Source of the DNA: Verrucomicrobiaceae bacterium
Lineage (GTDB): Bacteria; Verrucomicrobiota; Verrucomicrobiia; Verrucomicrobiales; Verrucomicrobiaceae
Direction: 5' to 3'
Length of the DNA: 64,000 nucleotides
NCBI GenBank assembly: GCA_016713245.1
Contig: JADJPM010000001.1
Location: 496,001 to 560,000, forward strand
The translations under genes and the position numbers were made by a program. Below are positions 47,649 through 56,061 of this stretch, in pieces (position 1 is the stretch's first letter; each line of letters begins with the position of its first letter). Under the pieces are notes generated by a model. That model ran no database searches, had not been told where the DNA came from, and was given only the letters and a program-made list of their open reading frames with translations.

Positions 47649-49979
47649 ATGAAGACAGCCCTTCAGCGATGGCTTGCCTCTTGCCCGCTGATGGCGCTGG
47701 CCGTCGCGGGCGTCGTCGGGATCGTGCTGGCGGAATTGGATGTGGCAGCGATGCGGCTTTGGATCTGTCCTGCAGCTCTCACGGTGATGCTGGCGACGCT
47801 GATACGCCCGCAGAAGTGGCTAGGATTTGCTGCGGCAATGCTCGGATGCGCGGCCCTGCATGTGATGCATCTGGACAGCACCTACCGTCATCCGTTGCGA
47901 CTTCATCTACTCGAAAATGACGGAGCTCTCGAGGCGGTGGTAGAGGGGGACCTCACGCCTGATCATGCCTCCTCGACACCTGAGACTATCAAAGCGTTCT
48001 GCGAATCCAGCCGAGTCATGATGGAGGATGGCACGGAATGGTTACTCCCGGTGCGATTGAAGGTCTCGCTGCCTTTGGAGAGGGAATTTCCAGGGGCTGG
48101 CATCTATCAACTGCATGGCAGGCTGCGGCTGCCGGTAGGACAAAAGGCTCCCGGCACATTCGATGCGGCGGATCATGCTTTGCGCAGCGGATTTGCTGCT
48201 GAACTGAAGGTGTCAAAGCTGGAAAAAATGCCCGGTGATGGTGCAGTGTGGACCTGCGCCTTGCTGGATGCAGCTGAGCAGAGCCGCCAATGGATCAGCC
48301 GGCAGCTCATGCTGGATATTGATGATGATCCAAGGCTCTCCGGCGTGATCCGAGCGATGGCGCTGGGCGTAGCGGACGAAGCGCAGGATGACATCGAGGA
48401 CGCGTTTCGTGACAGCGGCACACTGCATGTCTTCGCCGTGAGCGGACTGCATGTCGCGATGCTCGGCATGATCGCCTGGCAGGTGCTGAAAGCGCTGGGC
48501 CTTCGCCGTGGCGTGGCTTTGTGGGTCATTGTGCTGATTGTCTTCGCTTACGCCTTTATCACTGGCTGGCGAGCTTCGGCGGCTAGAGCGGCACTGATGG
48601 TGGCGGTGGTGTTTTGCGGCCCCTCGGCGGATCGGGACTCCAGTGTGCAAAACAATCTAGGCCTTGCTTCCTTGCTTCTGCTGGGGATGGACACGCAGCA
48701 GCTCTTCATGCCGGGTTTCCAGCTTTCCTTCGGCGTGCTGTGGGCCATCGCGGCGCTCACAGGCATCTTCATGAGCCCGATGGCGCGGTGGATGGAGCTG
48801 GATCCCTTCCTGCCGCTGGAGTTTGCGAGCAGATGGCAAAAGCTGGCGCTAGGCATCCGCCGCTGGTTCATTGGCAATGCCTGTGTCTCCGCCGCAGCAT
48901 GGCTGGGAAGTCTGCCATTCATTCTCCTACACTTCCAGGCGGTGACGCCGGTAGCTCTCATCGCCAACAGCGTGCTGGTGCCACTCTCCATCGCGGCGTT
49001 GGCGGTCACGTGCATGAGCATCCTGGCCGCACTGATCAAGGCCACAGGGATGCAGATCGCCATCAACAACGCGAATTGGTTCCTGGCGAAAGCGATGGTG
49101 GTCTCCGCAACATGGTTCTCCAGCCTTCCGGGGGCAAATTTTCATCTCAACACGACAACCACACCCACCGATGAAGCGATCTCCTGGCGTGTGCTGGCGA
49201 TGCCGGATGGTGGCGCGGCGAATCATCTGCGTCTCGGCACAGCACACTGGCTGATGGATACCGGTCCTGAGGATCGGTTTCGGACGATTTTGCATCGTTA
49301 TCTTCGTCATGAAGGCGTGAACAAACTGCACGGTATCATCATGAGTCACAACGATGCCGCCCACATCGGAGCCGTGGAAGAGGTGCGTGCGGTGTTTGGC
49401 ATGCCAGAGCTCTTTTGCAGTGCTCGCGAGCCGGGGCCGTATGATGCTCGGCAGACGATCCTGCGCCGATTGGAAGCTACCACGACGCTGAAAAAGTGGA
49501 TCGCAGGAGATGGGCTGGCATTGAGTGCGGATGCCAGCCTGACCTGCCTGCACCCTTCCACCACCAGCCGATCCATGCGTGGCGATGACCGAGCGATGGT
49601 GCTGATGGGCGTTTTGAATGGCTGGAGAGTGCTGTGGATGAGTGATGCGGGCTGGCTGACGGAAAACGCACTGCTCGAATCGGGCCAGCCTCTGCAGTGT
49701 GATGTGCTGGTCACAAGCCAGCATGCCACTGATGTCTGCGGCACCGAGGAATTTCTCGACAAGGCCATGCCTTGGCTGGTGATCCGCGGTAGCAGCGGCT
49801 TCACGCGAGATCACACGCCAGCACCGGATACCCTGGCGGCTTGGTGCGCGAAGCATGAGGTGCCGTTATGGTTCACCGCTGAAACCGGCAGCATCGCGCT
49901 GGAGTTTTCCGAGTCGGCTGTGAATGCACGCACAGATTCTGGAGGCATGCCGCCGATGAGGCTGGAGAAGAAACGTTAA
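47649..49979 (+). CDS. comEC: ComEC/Rec2-type DNA-uptake channel
   Basis: 776 aa. N-terminal DUF4131 region with helices and an OB-like part; Competence domain (~215-500) with MALGVADEAQDDIEDAFRDSG and SGLHVAMLGMIAW; C-terminal metallo-beta-lactamase-like domain (~520-740). The family motif SHxDxDHxGG reads SHNDAAHIGA (His567, Asp569, His572): the second Asp is Ala570-571 and the terminal Gly-Gly is Ala-Val, so nuclease metal binding may be impaired. ComEC normally carries single-stranded DNA across the inner membrane in transformation. Confidence 0.88.
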   Translation: MKTALQRWLASCPLMALAVAGVVGIVLAELDVAAMRLWICPAALTVMLATLIRPQKWLGFAAAMLGCAALHVMHLDSTYRHPLRLHLLENDGALEAVVEGDLTPDHASSTPETIKAFCESSRVMMEDGTEWLLPVRLKVSLPLEREFPGAGIYQLHGRLRLPVGQKAPGTFDAADHALRSGFAAELKVSKLEKMPGDGAVWTCALLDAAEQSRQWISRQLMLDIDDDPRLSGVIRAMALGVADEAQDDIEDAFRDSGTLHVFAVSGLHVAMLGMIAWQVLKALGLRRGVALWVIVLIVFAYAFITGWRASAARAALMVAVVFCGPSADRDSSVQNNLGLASLLLLGMDTQQLFMPGFQLSFGVLWAIAALTGIFMSPMARWMELDPFLPLEFASRWQKLALGIRRWFIGNACVSAAAWLGSLPFILLHFQAVTPVALIANSVLVPLSIAALAVTCMSILAALIKATGMQIAINNANWFLAKAMVVSATWFSSLPGANFHLNTTTTPTDEAISWRVLAMPDGGAANHLRLGTAHWLMDTGPEDRFRTILHRYLRHEGVNKLHGIIMSHNDAAHIGAVEEVRAVFGMPELFCSAREPGPYDARQTILRRLEATTTLKKWIAGDGLALSADASLTCLHPSTTSRSMRGDDRAMVLMGVLNGWRVLWMSDAGWLTENALLESGQPLQCDVLVTSQHATDVCGTEEFLDKAMPWLVIRGSSGFTRDHTPAPDTLAAWCAKHEVPLWFTAETGSIALEFSESAVNARTDSGGMPPMRLEKKR

Positions 49980-51163
49980 TTCTTCACATCGGGCCGCTCA
50001 CCGAGCCTCGCAGGCACTTCACGCATGCGGTTGTTGCGGATAACTTCGAGTTTCACGACGGTGCCAGGAGGCTGGGTGAGGATGATCTGCAAAAGATCGG
50101 CCGGCATGCGGAAAGACATGCCTTGGAATTTCGTGACGACATCACCAGGCTTCAATCCCGAGACGGCAGCAGGTGAATTGGCATCCACACGGGAAATGAG
50201 GGCTCCGATCGGTGAGGTGCCCCAGACGTTGTCGATCTCGATCGGGTCTCTGATGACTTCGATGCCGAGGTAACCACGACCAATCATACTTTTACCAGAA
50301 CGCCGAGCCTGCTCCCGCAGTTCAAGCGCCTGCTGAATGGCCGTGACGACCATCTTCACGCCGTTGGCGGGCACGGAAAGGCCCACGCCCTGCCAGGCAC
50401 GCACGTTTTGATCCCCGCGGTAAATGGCCACGTTCACCCCGACGATCTTGCCGTGAATGTCCACCAGCGGGCCACCCGAGTTACCTGGGTTGATGACGGT
50501 ATCGGTCTGGAGATAGTCCATCTGGCTGTCACTGAGATGGCGGTCACGGGCGCTAATGATGCCTTGGGTGACGGTGCCACTGAGGCCGAAGGGATTCCCC
50601 ACAGCGAAGACCATCTCACCGACCTTCACCTTATCGGAATCACCAAACGAGAGAGCGGGGAAGTCTTTGCGCTCGCTCTCGATGCGCAGCAGGGCGATGT
50701 CACGCTCCTCATCCGTGCCGAGCACCTGGGCTGAGAAGATTTGATTGTCATTGGTGGTGACGGCCAGTTCGGACACATCGGCGACGACGTGGTAATTGGT
50801 CACCACGAGGCCGTCCTTGCTGATAATGGCTCCAGAGCCGAGACCGGGGATCACCTCAGGACGACCCGGAACCAGACCGAGCAGCGGATGGAGCATGGTC
50901 TGGCCGGCAGTAACCTTACGCGTGGTGATGCTCACGACGGAGGGCAGCACAGAGGCAGCGAGTTTGGAAAAGGCGTCGTTCATTCGCGCCAAGGCGCGGA
51001 CGTCTTCGGCATCGAGCTTGGAACCGGCATCCTCGGGCACTTTTTCGCCCTTCAAAAGCTGTGGCAGACCGTAGCGATCCGAGTCCTGCCTCGAATACGA
51101 GTACAGGCCTGCGGCAATCGCGAGGATGATGAGGGCAAAGACGACACGTCGTGCGAGTTCCAT
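49976..51163 (-). CDS. Deg/HtrA-type serine protease with PDZ domain
   Basis: 395 aa. N-terminal signal anchor (VVFALIILAIAAGLYS), S1C protease with catalytic His in VVTNYHVVAD, Asp in EERDIALLRIES, Ser in NPGNSGGPLVD, and a C-terminal PDZ domain (GYLGIEVIRDPIEIDN to GLKPGDVVTKFQGM). A periplasmic quality-control protease. Its stop overlaps comEC's tail to tail by 4 nt. Length and layout fit DegS-like single-PDZ proteases. Confidence 0.93.
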   Translation of the reverse strand: MELARRVVFALIILAIAAGLYSYSRQDSDRYGLPQLLKGEKVPEDAGSKLDAEDVRALARMNDAFSKLAASVLPSVVSITTRKVTAGQTMLHPLLGLVPGRPEVIPGLGSGAIISKDGLVVTNYHVVADVSELAVTTNDNQIFSAQVLGTDEERDIALLRIESERKDFPALSFGDSDKVKVGEMVFAVGNPFGLSGTVTQGIISARDRHLSDSQMDYLQTDTVINPGNSGGPLVDIHGKIVGVNVAIYRGDQNVRAWQGVGLSVPANGVKMVVTAIQQALELREQARRSGKSMIGRGYLGIEVIRDPIEIDNVWGTSPIGALISRVDANSPAAVSGLKPGDVVTKFQGMSFRMPADLLQIILTQPPGTVVKLEVIRNNRMREVPARLGERPDVKN

Positions 51164-51214
51164 GGGGCACAGTGAACCTTTCCGCGCTTTCCGCCAAGCG
51201 CCAAGATGCTGTGA

Positions 51215-52285
51215 TCAGCCCATCCCACCCGCATCGAGCTCGGCTCCTACTTCTTGAAATGCCGAAGCGAGCTCGTGCCAATCTTTCACTGTGGTGTACC
51301 AACCGCCGCTCACACGCACCACGCGGCGCAGTTCATCAGGCGAAGCGCCCAGAGCCGTCACGACGACGGAGGAGCCTTCTTTGCCGGAACTGCACGCACT
51401 GCCGGTGGAGATGGAAAAGCCGCGCCGTGAGAGGCGAGTGAGCCATTTGAGATTTTCATGCCGTGGCATGACGAGGAGGGAGGTATTCCAGAGACGCGGC
51501 TTTTCGGCGGAGATGAGGCGCAGACCTTCAAACGATGCCTGCATGGCCGCTTCAAAGGCATCACGGCCTGCGCCATCGCATGCAGCGAGCTGGGGCGTGA
51601 TCGTCTCCAGCGCGGTGACCATGGCCTCGATGGCAGGATAGTTCTCCGTGCCAGCGCGGCGGCCATTTTCCTGCGGGCCGCCGTGGATGAGGCGGATGCG
51701 CTCGTTTTCATCGCGAAGCACCAGAAAGCCCGCACCTTTCGGCCCGCCAAATTTATGCGCAGAGCCGCTGAGGTAATCGCAGGGGCTGAAATCTGCCTCC
51801 AGCTTGCCCAGCCATTGGGTGGCATCGGTGTGGAAGGAGATGCCTTTGGCTCGGCAAAGCAACGCAAGCTCCCGCCAAGGTAAAAGCTGACCGCTTTCAT
51901 TGTTCGCCGCCATCACGGAGACGAGTGCCACGCCTTCCGGCATCTCACCATCTGCCTCGAAGGTCGAAACCTTTGTCCAATGCCGTGCGGCTTCGCGAAC
52001 GCTGGGATGCTCGATGGTGGAAATCGCCGTTGTTTGGCCTGTGAAGGCTGAAAAGAGCAGGTTGTTTGCCTCCGTGGCTCCAGAAGTGAAGACGATACGC
52101 TCTGCTTCCACCTGAAGTAATTGGCCCAGCCGCTCCCGTGCTGTCTCGAGCTTCTGATTGGTGATGCCTGCCTCACGATAGAGGCTCGAAGGGTTGTGCC
52201 AGTGCCTTTCAGCGGCTCGCAGCCAAGCCTCGCGTGCCTCGGGCAGCAGCGGCGTGGTGGCATTGAAGTCGAAGTAGCCTGTCAT
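51215..52285 (-). CDS. Cysteine desulfurase (NifS/IscS-like)
   Basis: 356 aa PLP enzyme moving sulfur from cysteine to acceptors such as Fe-S cluster scaffolds. MTGYFDFNATTPLLPEAREA is the usual start; PLP Lys in SGSAHKFGGPKGAGFL; catalytic Cys in GSACSSGKEGSS; FTSGATEANNLLF and NNESGQLLP motifs present. A class II/SufS-like versus IscS split is not obvious. The gene is upstream of the protease (51-bp gap) and follows lexA by 16 bp, all leftward. Confidence 0.9.
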   Translation of the reverse strand: MTGYFDFNATTPLLPEAREAWLRAAERHWHNPSSLYREAGITNQKLETARERLGQLLQVEAERIVFTSGATEANNLLFSAFTGQTTAISTIEHPSVREAARHWTKVSTFEADGEMPEGVALVSVMAANNESGQLLPWRELALLCRAKGISFHTDATQWLGKLEADFSPCDYLSGSAHKFGGPKGAGFLVLRDENERIRLIHGGPQENGRRAGTENYPAIEAMVTALETITPQLAACDGAGRDAFEAAMQASFEGLRLISAEKPRLWNTSLLVMPRHENLKWLTRLSRRGFSISTGSACSSGKEGSSVVVTALGASPDELRRVVRVSGGWYTTVKDWHELASAFQEVGAELDAGGMG

Positions 52286-52301
52286 GGCACCACTGAGAGG
52301 C

Positions 52302-52943
52302 TCAGTCTCTTCTGAAATGACGGATCATGCCGATCATGACGCCTTGGATGAGCAACTCGCGAGCAGGCAGGAGATCGGGGTACTCCTCATTTTCGGCTTT
52401 GAGAACGGGCTGCCCGTTGCTGATGAGGTAGCGTTTGAGGGTCGTTTCGCCGTCGATCAATGCGGCGACGATGTCTTTTTCACGCGGTTCCTTGACTTCG
52501 AGGATGACGAGATCGCCGCTGCAGATGTGCGCCTCGATCATCGAATCACCACGCACTTTGAGGGCAAAGCTTTTCGAGGCACGTGGGATGCCGAGCGTGT
52601 TGATATCCACCGAGATGCAGCCTTCGGCGTGCTGCGCAGCATCGCTCGGCATGCCGGCGGGAATGGTGCCGAAGACGGGAATATCGATGATCTCGGCACG
52701 GTCGAGGTCTTCAGGAAAAACAACGGCACGGGCCATGTTGGGATGGCGGCGGATGGCACCTTTTTTCTCCAAAGCACGGAGGTGACTCATTGCGGCCGTT
52801 TGACTGGAGAAGCCGAAGTGACGCTGAATGTCCCGAGTGGAGGGCATGACGCCGTTGGTGCGCTGGTAGCCACGGAGATAATCGAGCAGTTCCTGCTGAC
52901 GTGCGGTGAGCTGAGGGGCGCTGGCGGAGAGGATGGGATTCAT
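52302..52943 (-). CDS. lexA: LexA repressor
   Basis: 213 aa. N-terminal winged helix (LTARQQELLDYLRGYQRTNG, RDIQRHFGFSSQTAAMSHL), Ala96-Gly97 self-cleavage site in FGTIPAGMP, Ser134 in GDSMIEA and Lys170 in GETTLKRYL: all needed for RecA*-stimulated autoproteolysis. Start at MNPILSASA follows the LexA box by 16 bp, so autoregulation is expected. The box also faces the divergent TPR gene. Confidence 0.95.
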   Translation of the reverse strand: MNPILSASAPQLTARQQELLDYLRGYQRTNGVMPSTRDIQRHFGFSSQTAAMSHLRALEKKGAIRRHPNMARAVVFPEDLDRAEIIDIPVFGTIPAGMPSDAAQHAEGCISVDINTLGIPRASKSFALKVRGDSMIEAHICSGDLVILEVKEPREKDIVAALIDGETTLKRYLISNGQPVLKAENEEYPDLLPARELLIQGVMIGMIRHFRRD

Positions 52944-52958
52944 AACGGCGCGTTTTGT

Positions 52959-52972
52959 TGTTCGCTCGAACA
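52959..52972 (-). promoter_or_regulatory. LexA operator (SOS box) of Verrucomicrobia type
   Basis: TGTTC-GCTC-GAACA, a perfect match to the Verrucomicrobia LexA motif TGTTC-N4-GAACA; extended, TTGTTCGCTCGAACAA is a palindrome at 52958-52973. It lies 16 bp before the lexA start and 64-77 bp before the divergent TPR gene, so both could be SOS-regulated. Confidence 0.9.
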
Positions 52973-53035
52973 ATCGCGACCAACAGGAATTGAGCAAGAG
53001 GTTTTACTCCCCTCAAATGAAGGCATGGTGTGAGG

Positions 53036-53701
53036 ATGAAATGGCTCTCTCCATGGCTCTTCACGCTTCTAATTTGCCCGCTCCTCTCTGCTCAGGAGAC
53101 TTCACCGCTCACGCCCGCGCCTGTTGAGAAGGTGGGCGAGCTACCACCGCTCACCAAGGCGCTCAATGAGAAGGCCGCCGTGGCCTTCTCGAAGGGTGAC
53201 TGGGCCGCCGCCCGGAAGGCCTACCGCGAGATGATCGAGATGGACCCGAAAAATGCCCTCGTTTGGGCAAATCTCGGCGCGGTGGAACAGCAGGCGGGTG
53301 ATGCCAAAAAGGCCATCGAATGCTTCGAGCAGTCCGTGGAGCACAACGCAGCTCTAGCGCAGTCCTGGGTGGCGCTCGGCCTGCTGCGGCTGGAGGCGGG
53401 TGATACCTATCTGGCGATCTCCGCGCTCTCGCGGGCGATTCACGAAGACCCCGAAGATGCGAGGGCGCATAACTACCTCGCCATCGCCGCGAAAAACCTC
53501 GGGTGGGCAGGTGCGGCGGAATCGGAGCTACAAAAGGCGCTCGAACTGAAGCCGGATTACGGCATCGCTCATTTCAATCTAGCCCTGATGATGCTGGAGC
53601 AGCGCCCGCCTTCCATCGAACTCGCCAAACGACATTATGAAAAAGCCCTCTCACTCGGTGTGGCGAAGGACGAGGTGGTGGAGCGAAGAATCAAAGAGTG
53701 A
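53036..53701 (+). CDS. Exported TPR protein
   Basis: 221 aa with signal peptide MKWLSPWLFTLLICPLLSAQ, then a short linker and four to five TPR units (residues ~45-190: AFSKGDWAAARKAYREMIE, ALVWANLGAVEQQAGDAKKA, EDARAHNYLAIAAKNLG). Start preferred over a GTG at 53030 because an AGG precedes the ATG. Possibly SOS-controlled from the shared LexA box. Coupled to bioF by a one-base TGATG overlap. Confidence 0.82.
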   Translation: MKWLSPWLFTLLICPLLSAQETSPLTPAPVEKVGELPPLTKALNEKAAVAFSKGDWAAARKAYREMIEMDPKNALVWANLGAVEQQAGDAKKAIECFEQSVEHNAALAQSWVALGLLRLEAGDTYLAISALSRAIHEDPEDARAHNYLAIAAKNLGWAGAAESELQKALELKPDYGIAHFNLALMMLEQRPPSIELAKRHYEKALSLGVAKDEVVERRIKE

Positions 53702-54870
53702 TGAGAGACTGGAACGTCACCTCTGAACTCGATGAACTGCATGCGCAGGGGCTTTGGCGTGAGCTACGGCCACTCGAAGAGGTGAACGGTGTGATCGTGA
53801 AGCGAGAAGGCCGCGAGTTGATCAACTTTTCCTCCAATGACTACCTCGGCCTCGCATGTTCGGAGGAATTGAGGCAGGCGCTCGTGGAAGGTGTGTCCAA
53901 GTATGGAGGCGGCTCAGGAGCCTCGCGTTTGGTGTGTGGCACGCACCGCGTCCATATGGACCTGGAGGAGGCGCTCGCAGATTTTAAGCGGACAGAGGCC
54001 GCGCTGTGCTTCAGCAGCGGTTTTGCCGTGGCTCTCGGCACGATTCCCGCCCTCATGGGTAGCGGTGATACGATCCTGCTCGACAAACTTTGCCATGCCA
54101 GCCTAGTCGATGCCGCTCGTCTTAGCGGCGCGGTGATTCGCGTCTTTCCGCATAATCATCTCGAGAAGCTCTCCCGCCTGCTCGGAACTGCCACGGGCCG
54201 TGTCCTGATCGTCACAGAGTCCATTTTCAGCATGGATGGCGATGCGGCGGCCCTGCGTGAAATCGTGGAGCTCAAAGAAAAGCACGGCGCGTGGCTCTTG
54301 CTCGATGAGGCGCATGCGGTGGGCGTACTCGGCCCCCAGGGGCGAGGCCTCGCGGCGGCGCTTGGACTGGAGAACCGCATCGAACTGCACATGGGCACGC
54401 TGAGCAAATCCCTCGGCCTGAGCGGCGGCTATTTAGCCGCGTCTCGTCAAGTGATCGACCTTCTCATCAACCGTGCTCGCAGCTTCATTTATTCGACCTC
54501 GCCGCCTCCTCATGTGGCGCATGCGGCGGCTAAGATGCTGCAGCTCTTGCGCGGAGAGCATGGGGACAGCCTGCGCTTTCGCTTACGGAGCAATGTGACC
54601 AGCCTGTCACAGCGGATGGAGGCGGTTGGTCTCAGCCAGCAATACACTCCGGCCGCTGGCATTGTACCTTTCATTGTCGGTGATGAGCGAGCCGCAGTTG
54701 TTGTGAGTGAGCGGTTGTTTGAAGCAGGTTACCTGGTGCCAGCGATACGCTTTCCCACTGTGGCACGTGGTAAGGCAAGATTGCGGATCAGCCCCACGGC
54801 TTTACAGCCAACCCAAAAAGTTGTTGGTATGTTTAATATTATGCTGGATATAATAAAATCCAGTTCTTAG
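53701..54870 (+). CDS. bioF: 8-amino-7-oxononanoate synthase
   Basis: 389 aa PLP enzyme for biotin synthesis (pimeloyl-ACP + alanine). LINFSSNDYLGLA is the canonical start, GSGASRLVCGTHRVH and the PLP-binding LSKSLGLSGGY are present, with DEAHAVG aldimine region. No other bio genes are in the window. The last codons include CTGGAT (54844-54849)/ATCCAG (54858-54863), a weak stem. I use ATG 53701; GTG 53698 is the alternative. Alpha-oxoamine synthases of other kinds (KBL) are possible but the size and motifs favour BioF. Confidence 0.85.
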   Translation: MRDWNVTSELDELHAQGLWRELRPLEEVNGVIVKREGRELINFSSNDYLGLACSEELRQALVEGVSKYGGGSGASRLVCGTHRVHMDLEEALADFKRTEAALCFSSGFAVALGTIPALMGSGDTILLDKLCHASLVDAARLSGAVIRVFPHNHLEKLSRLLGTATGRVLIVTESIFSMDGDAAALREIVELKEKHGAWLLLDEAHAVGVLGPQGRGLAAALGLENRIELHMGTLSKSLGLSGGYLAASRQVIDLLINRARSFIYSTSPPPHVAHAAAKMLQLLRGEHGDSLRFRLRSNVTSLSQRMEAVGLSQQYTPAAGIVPFIVGDERAAVVVSERLFEAGYLVPAIRFPTVARGKARLRISPTALQPTQKVVGMFNIMLDIIKSSS

Positions 54871-54897
54871 ACATTTCTGTGAACTGCGATCAAATTC

Positions 54898-54913
54898 TGG
54901 CACGCACCCTGCT
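54898..54913 (+). promoter_or_regulatory. Sigma54-type (-24/-12) promoter upstream of the outer-membrane protein
   Basis: TGGCACGCACCCTGCT contains GG and GC elements exactly 10 nt apart, matching consensus TGGCACG-N4-TTGCW except for C in place of the first T. It lies 73 bp before the OMP start. A perfect 14-bp palindrome GCCTGCCGGCAGGC follows at 54934-54947 and could be an operator or early transcript hairpin. No sigma54 activator gene is in the window. Confidence 0.55.
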
Positions 54914-54986
54914 ATGCTAGATGGAGTCAGTCTGCCTGCCGGCAGGCGGCAACCTCAACACCAACAAACTAAACTCGACCAACATA

Positions 54987-55937
54987 ATGAAGCTCAATCG
55001 ACTCAACTCGATCATGGCCAAGTCGGTGGCAACCCTCGCCGCTTGCACAGCCCTGAACGCCACGGCAGGCACAGCTCCCGCCCCAAAAAACCCCGCCCCT
55101 ATCGAACCAGCCCCCACGGCTCTCTTCGATAGCATCGGTGCCACACTCGACGCCGCCTACGACTCACGCTACTACTTCCGTGGTCTCTGGTTCGCTGACA
55201 ACATCGTCACTACGGCCCTCAACGTCTCTATCCCGCTTACGGATAAGCTGACCTGGGGAGTTGGAGCTGCTTACATCTCCACCGTAGAGACTCCAATCAA
55301 CAACCCCACTAACCTCAATCGCAATAGCTTCGACTACTCTGAAATCGACGTGCTGACCTCCCTCAGCTACAATGCAGGCTGGGCCAAGTTCGGTGTTCAG
55401 TATCAGTATTACTTTTATCCTGATACCTACTCCGGCTCGAACGGCCTCAATGCAGCCGGTGGCAATGGTATCAACGGGGGTGACCCTGAATTCGGCATCC
55501 TTGGAAATAGTGAGCTCGGTTTCACTGTCGCCATTCCGGTTGGTAATTTGAATCTTGGCCTTGGTTACTTCTACGACTTCACGGTCGGTGGCTCGTACTT
55601 CCAGGCTAGCGCGGATTACACCATCGCGGTGACAGATTGGTTGAGCATCGTCCCAGCTATCCAGACAGGTTACGGCATCGACTACTACACAGGCCACAAC
55701 ACGGCTGTGCTTGCTAACCTCAACGGCCAAGCCGCTAACGGTTTTGGTGGTGGCAACTTCCCGACCTCCGGCTTCACTCACCTCTTGGTGTCTGTCGCTG
55801 CCCCGGTGAAACTCACCAAGAGTGCTACCTTCACTCCCTATGTGGCTTGGAATCACGGCTTTGACCTGCGTTCCTCCCTGAATGCTACTACCCACAACGA
55901 AGTGTTCTGGGGTGCCAAGCTGAGCCTCGCCTTCTAA
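54987..55937 (+). CDS. Outer-membrane beta-barrel protein
   Basis: 316 aa with a long signal peptide (MKLNRLNSIMAKSVATLAAC ... NATAG). The mature part is a sequence of amphipathic strands alternating with short turns (GATLDAAYDSRYYFRGLWF, LTWGVGAAYIS, AKFGVQYQYYFYP, ELGFTVAIPVGNLNLGLGYFYD), ending in Phe (LSLAF), the outer-membrane C-terminal signature. Function not assignable; porin-like or adhesin. A rather Asn/Gly-rich loop lies near 135-170. Own sigma54-like promoter and own terminator. Confidence 0.85.
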   Translation: MKLNRLNSIMAKSVATLAACTALNATAGTAPAPKNPAPIEPAPTALFDSIGATLDAAYDSRYYFRGLWFADNIVTTALNVSIPLTDKLTWGVGAAYISTVETPINNPTNLNRNSFDYSEIDVLTSLSYNAGWAKFGVQYQYYFYPDTYSGSNGLNAAGGNGINGGDPEFGILGNSELGFTVAIPVGNLNLGLGYFYDFTVGGSYFQASADYTIAVTDWLSIVPAIQTGYGIDYYTGHNTAVLANLNGQAANGFGGGNFPTSGFTHLLVSVAAPVKLTKSATFTPYVAWNHGFDLRSSLNATTHNEVFWGAKLSLAF

Positions 55938-55989
55938 TTTAGTCGCGGGACTGGTTCTCCCGCTTCTCTCTGATCCCATTGGTTGGGAC

Positions 55990-56026
55990 GCTCCCGGTCT
56001 GTTCGCAGGCCGGGAGCTTTCTTTTT
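55990..56026 (+). terminator. Intrinsic terminator with UUCG tetraloop
   Basis: GCTCCCGGTCTG (55990-56001), TTCG loop, CAGGCCGGGAGC (56006-56017) then TTTCTTTTT (56018-56026). One T-G wobble in a 12-bp stem capped by the extra-stable UUCG loop. 52 bp after the OMP stop. Confidence 0.92.
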
Positions 56027-56061
56027 GCCGTGAGGCCACCGTGCCGCTAGTGTGTCCCTTC

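Noticed and set aside
54844..54863. Stem CTGGAT/ATCCAG at the end of bioF as a terminator
   Set aside because: Only 6 bp, within the coding end, and followed by just TTCTT; kept as a minor note in the bioF entry.
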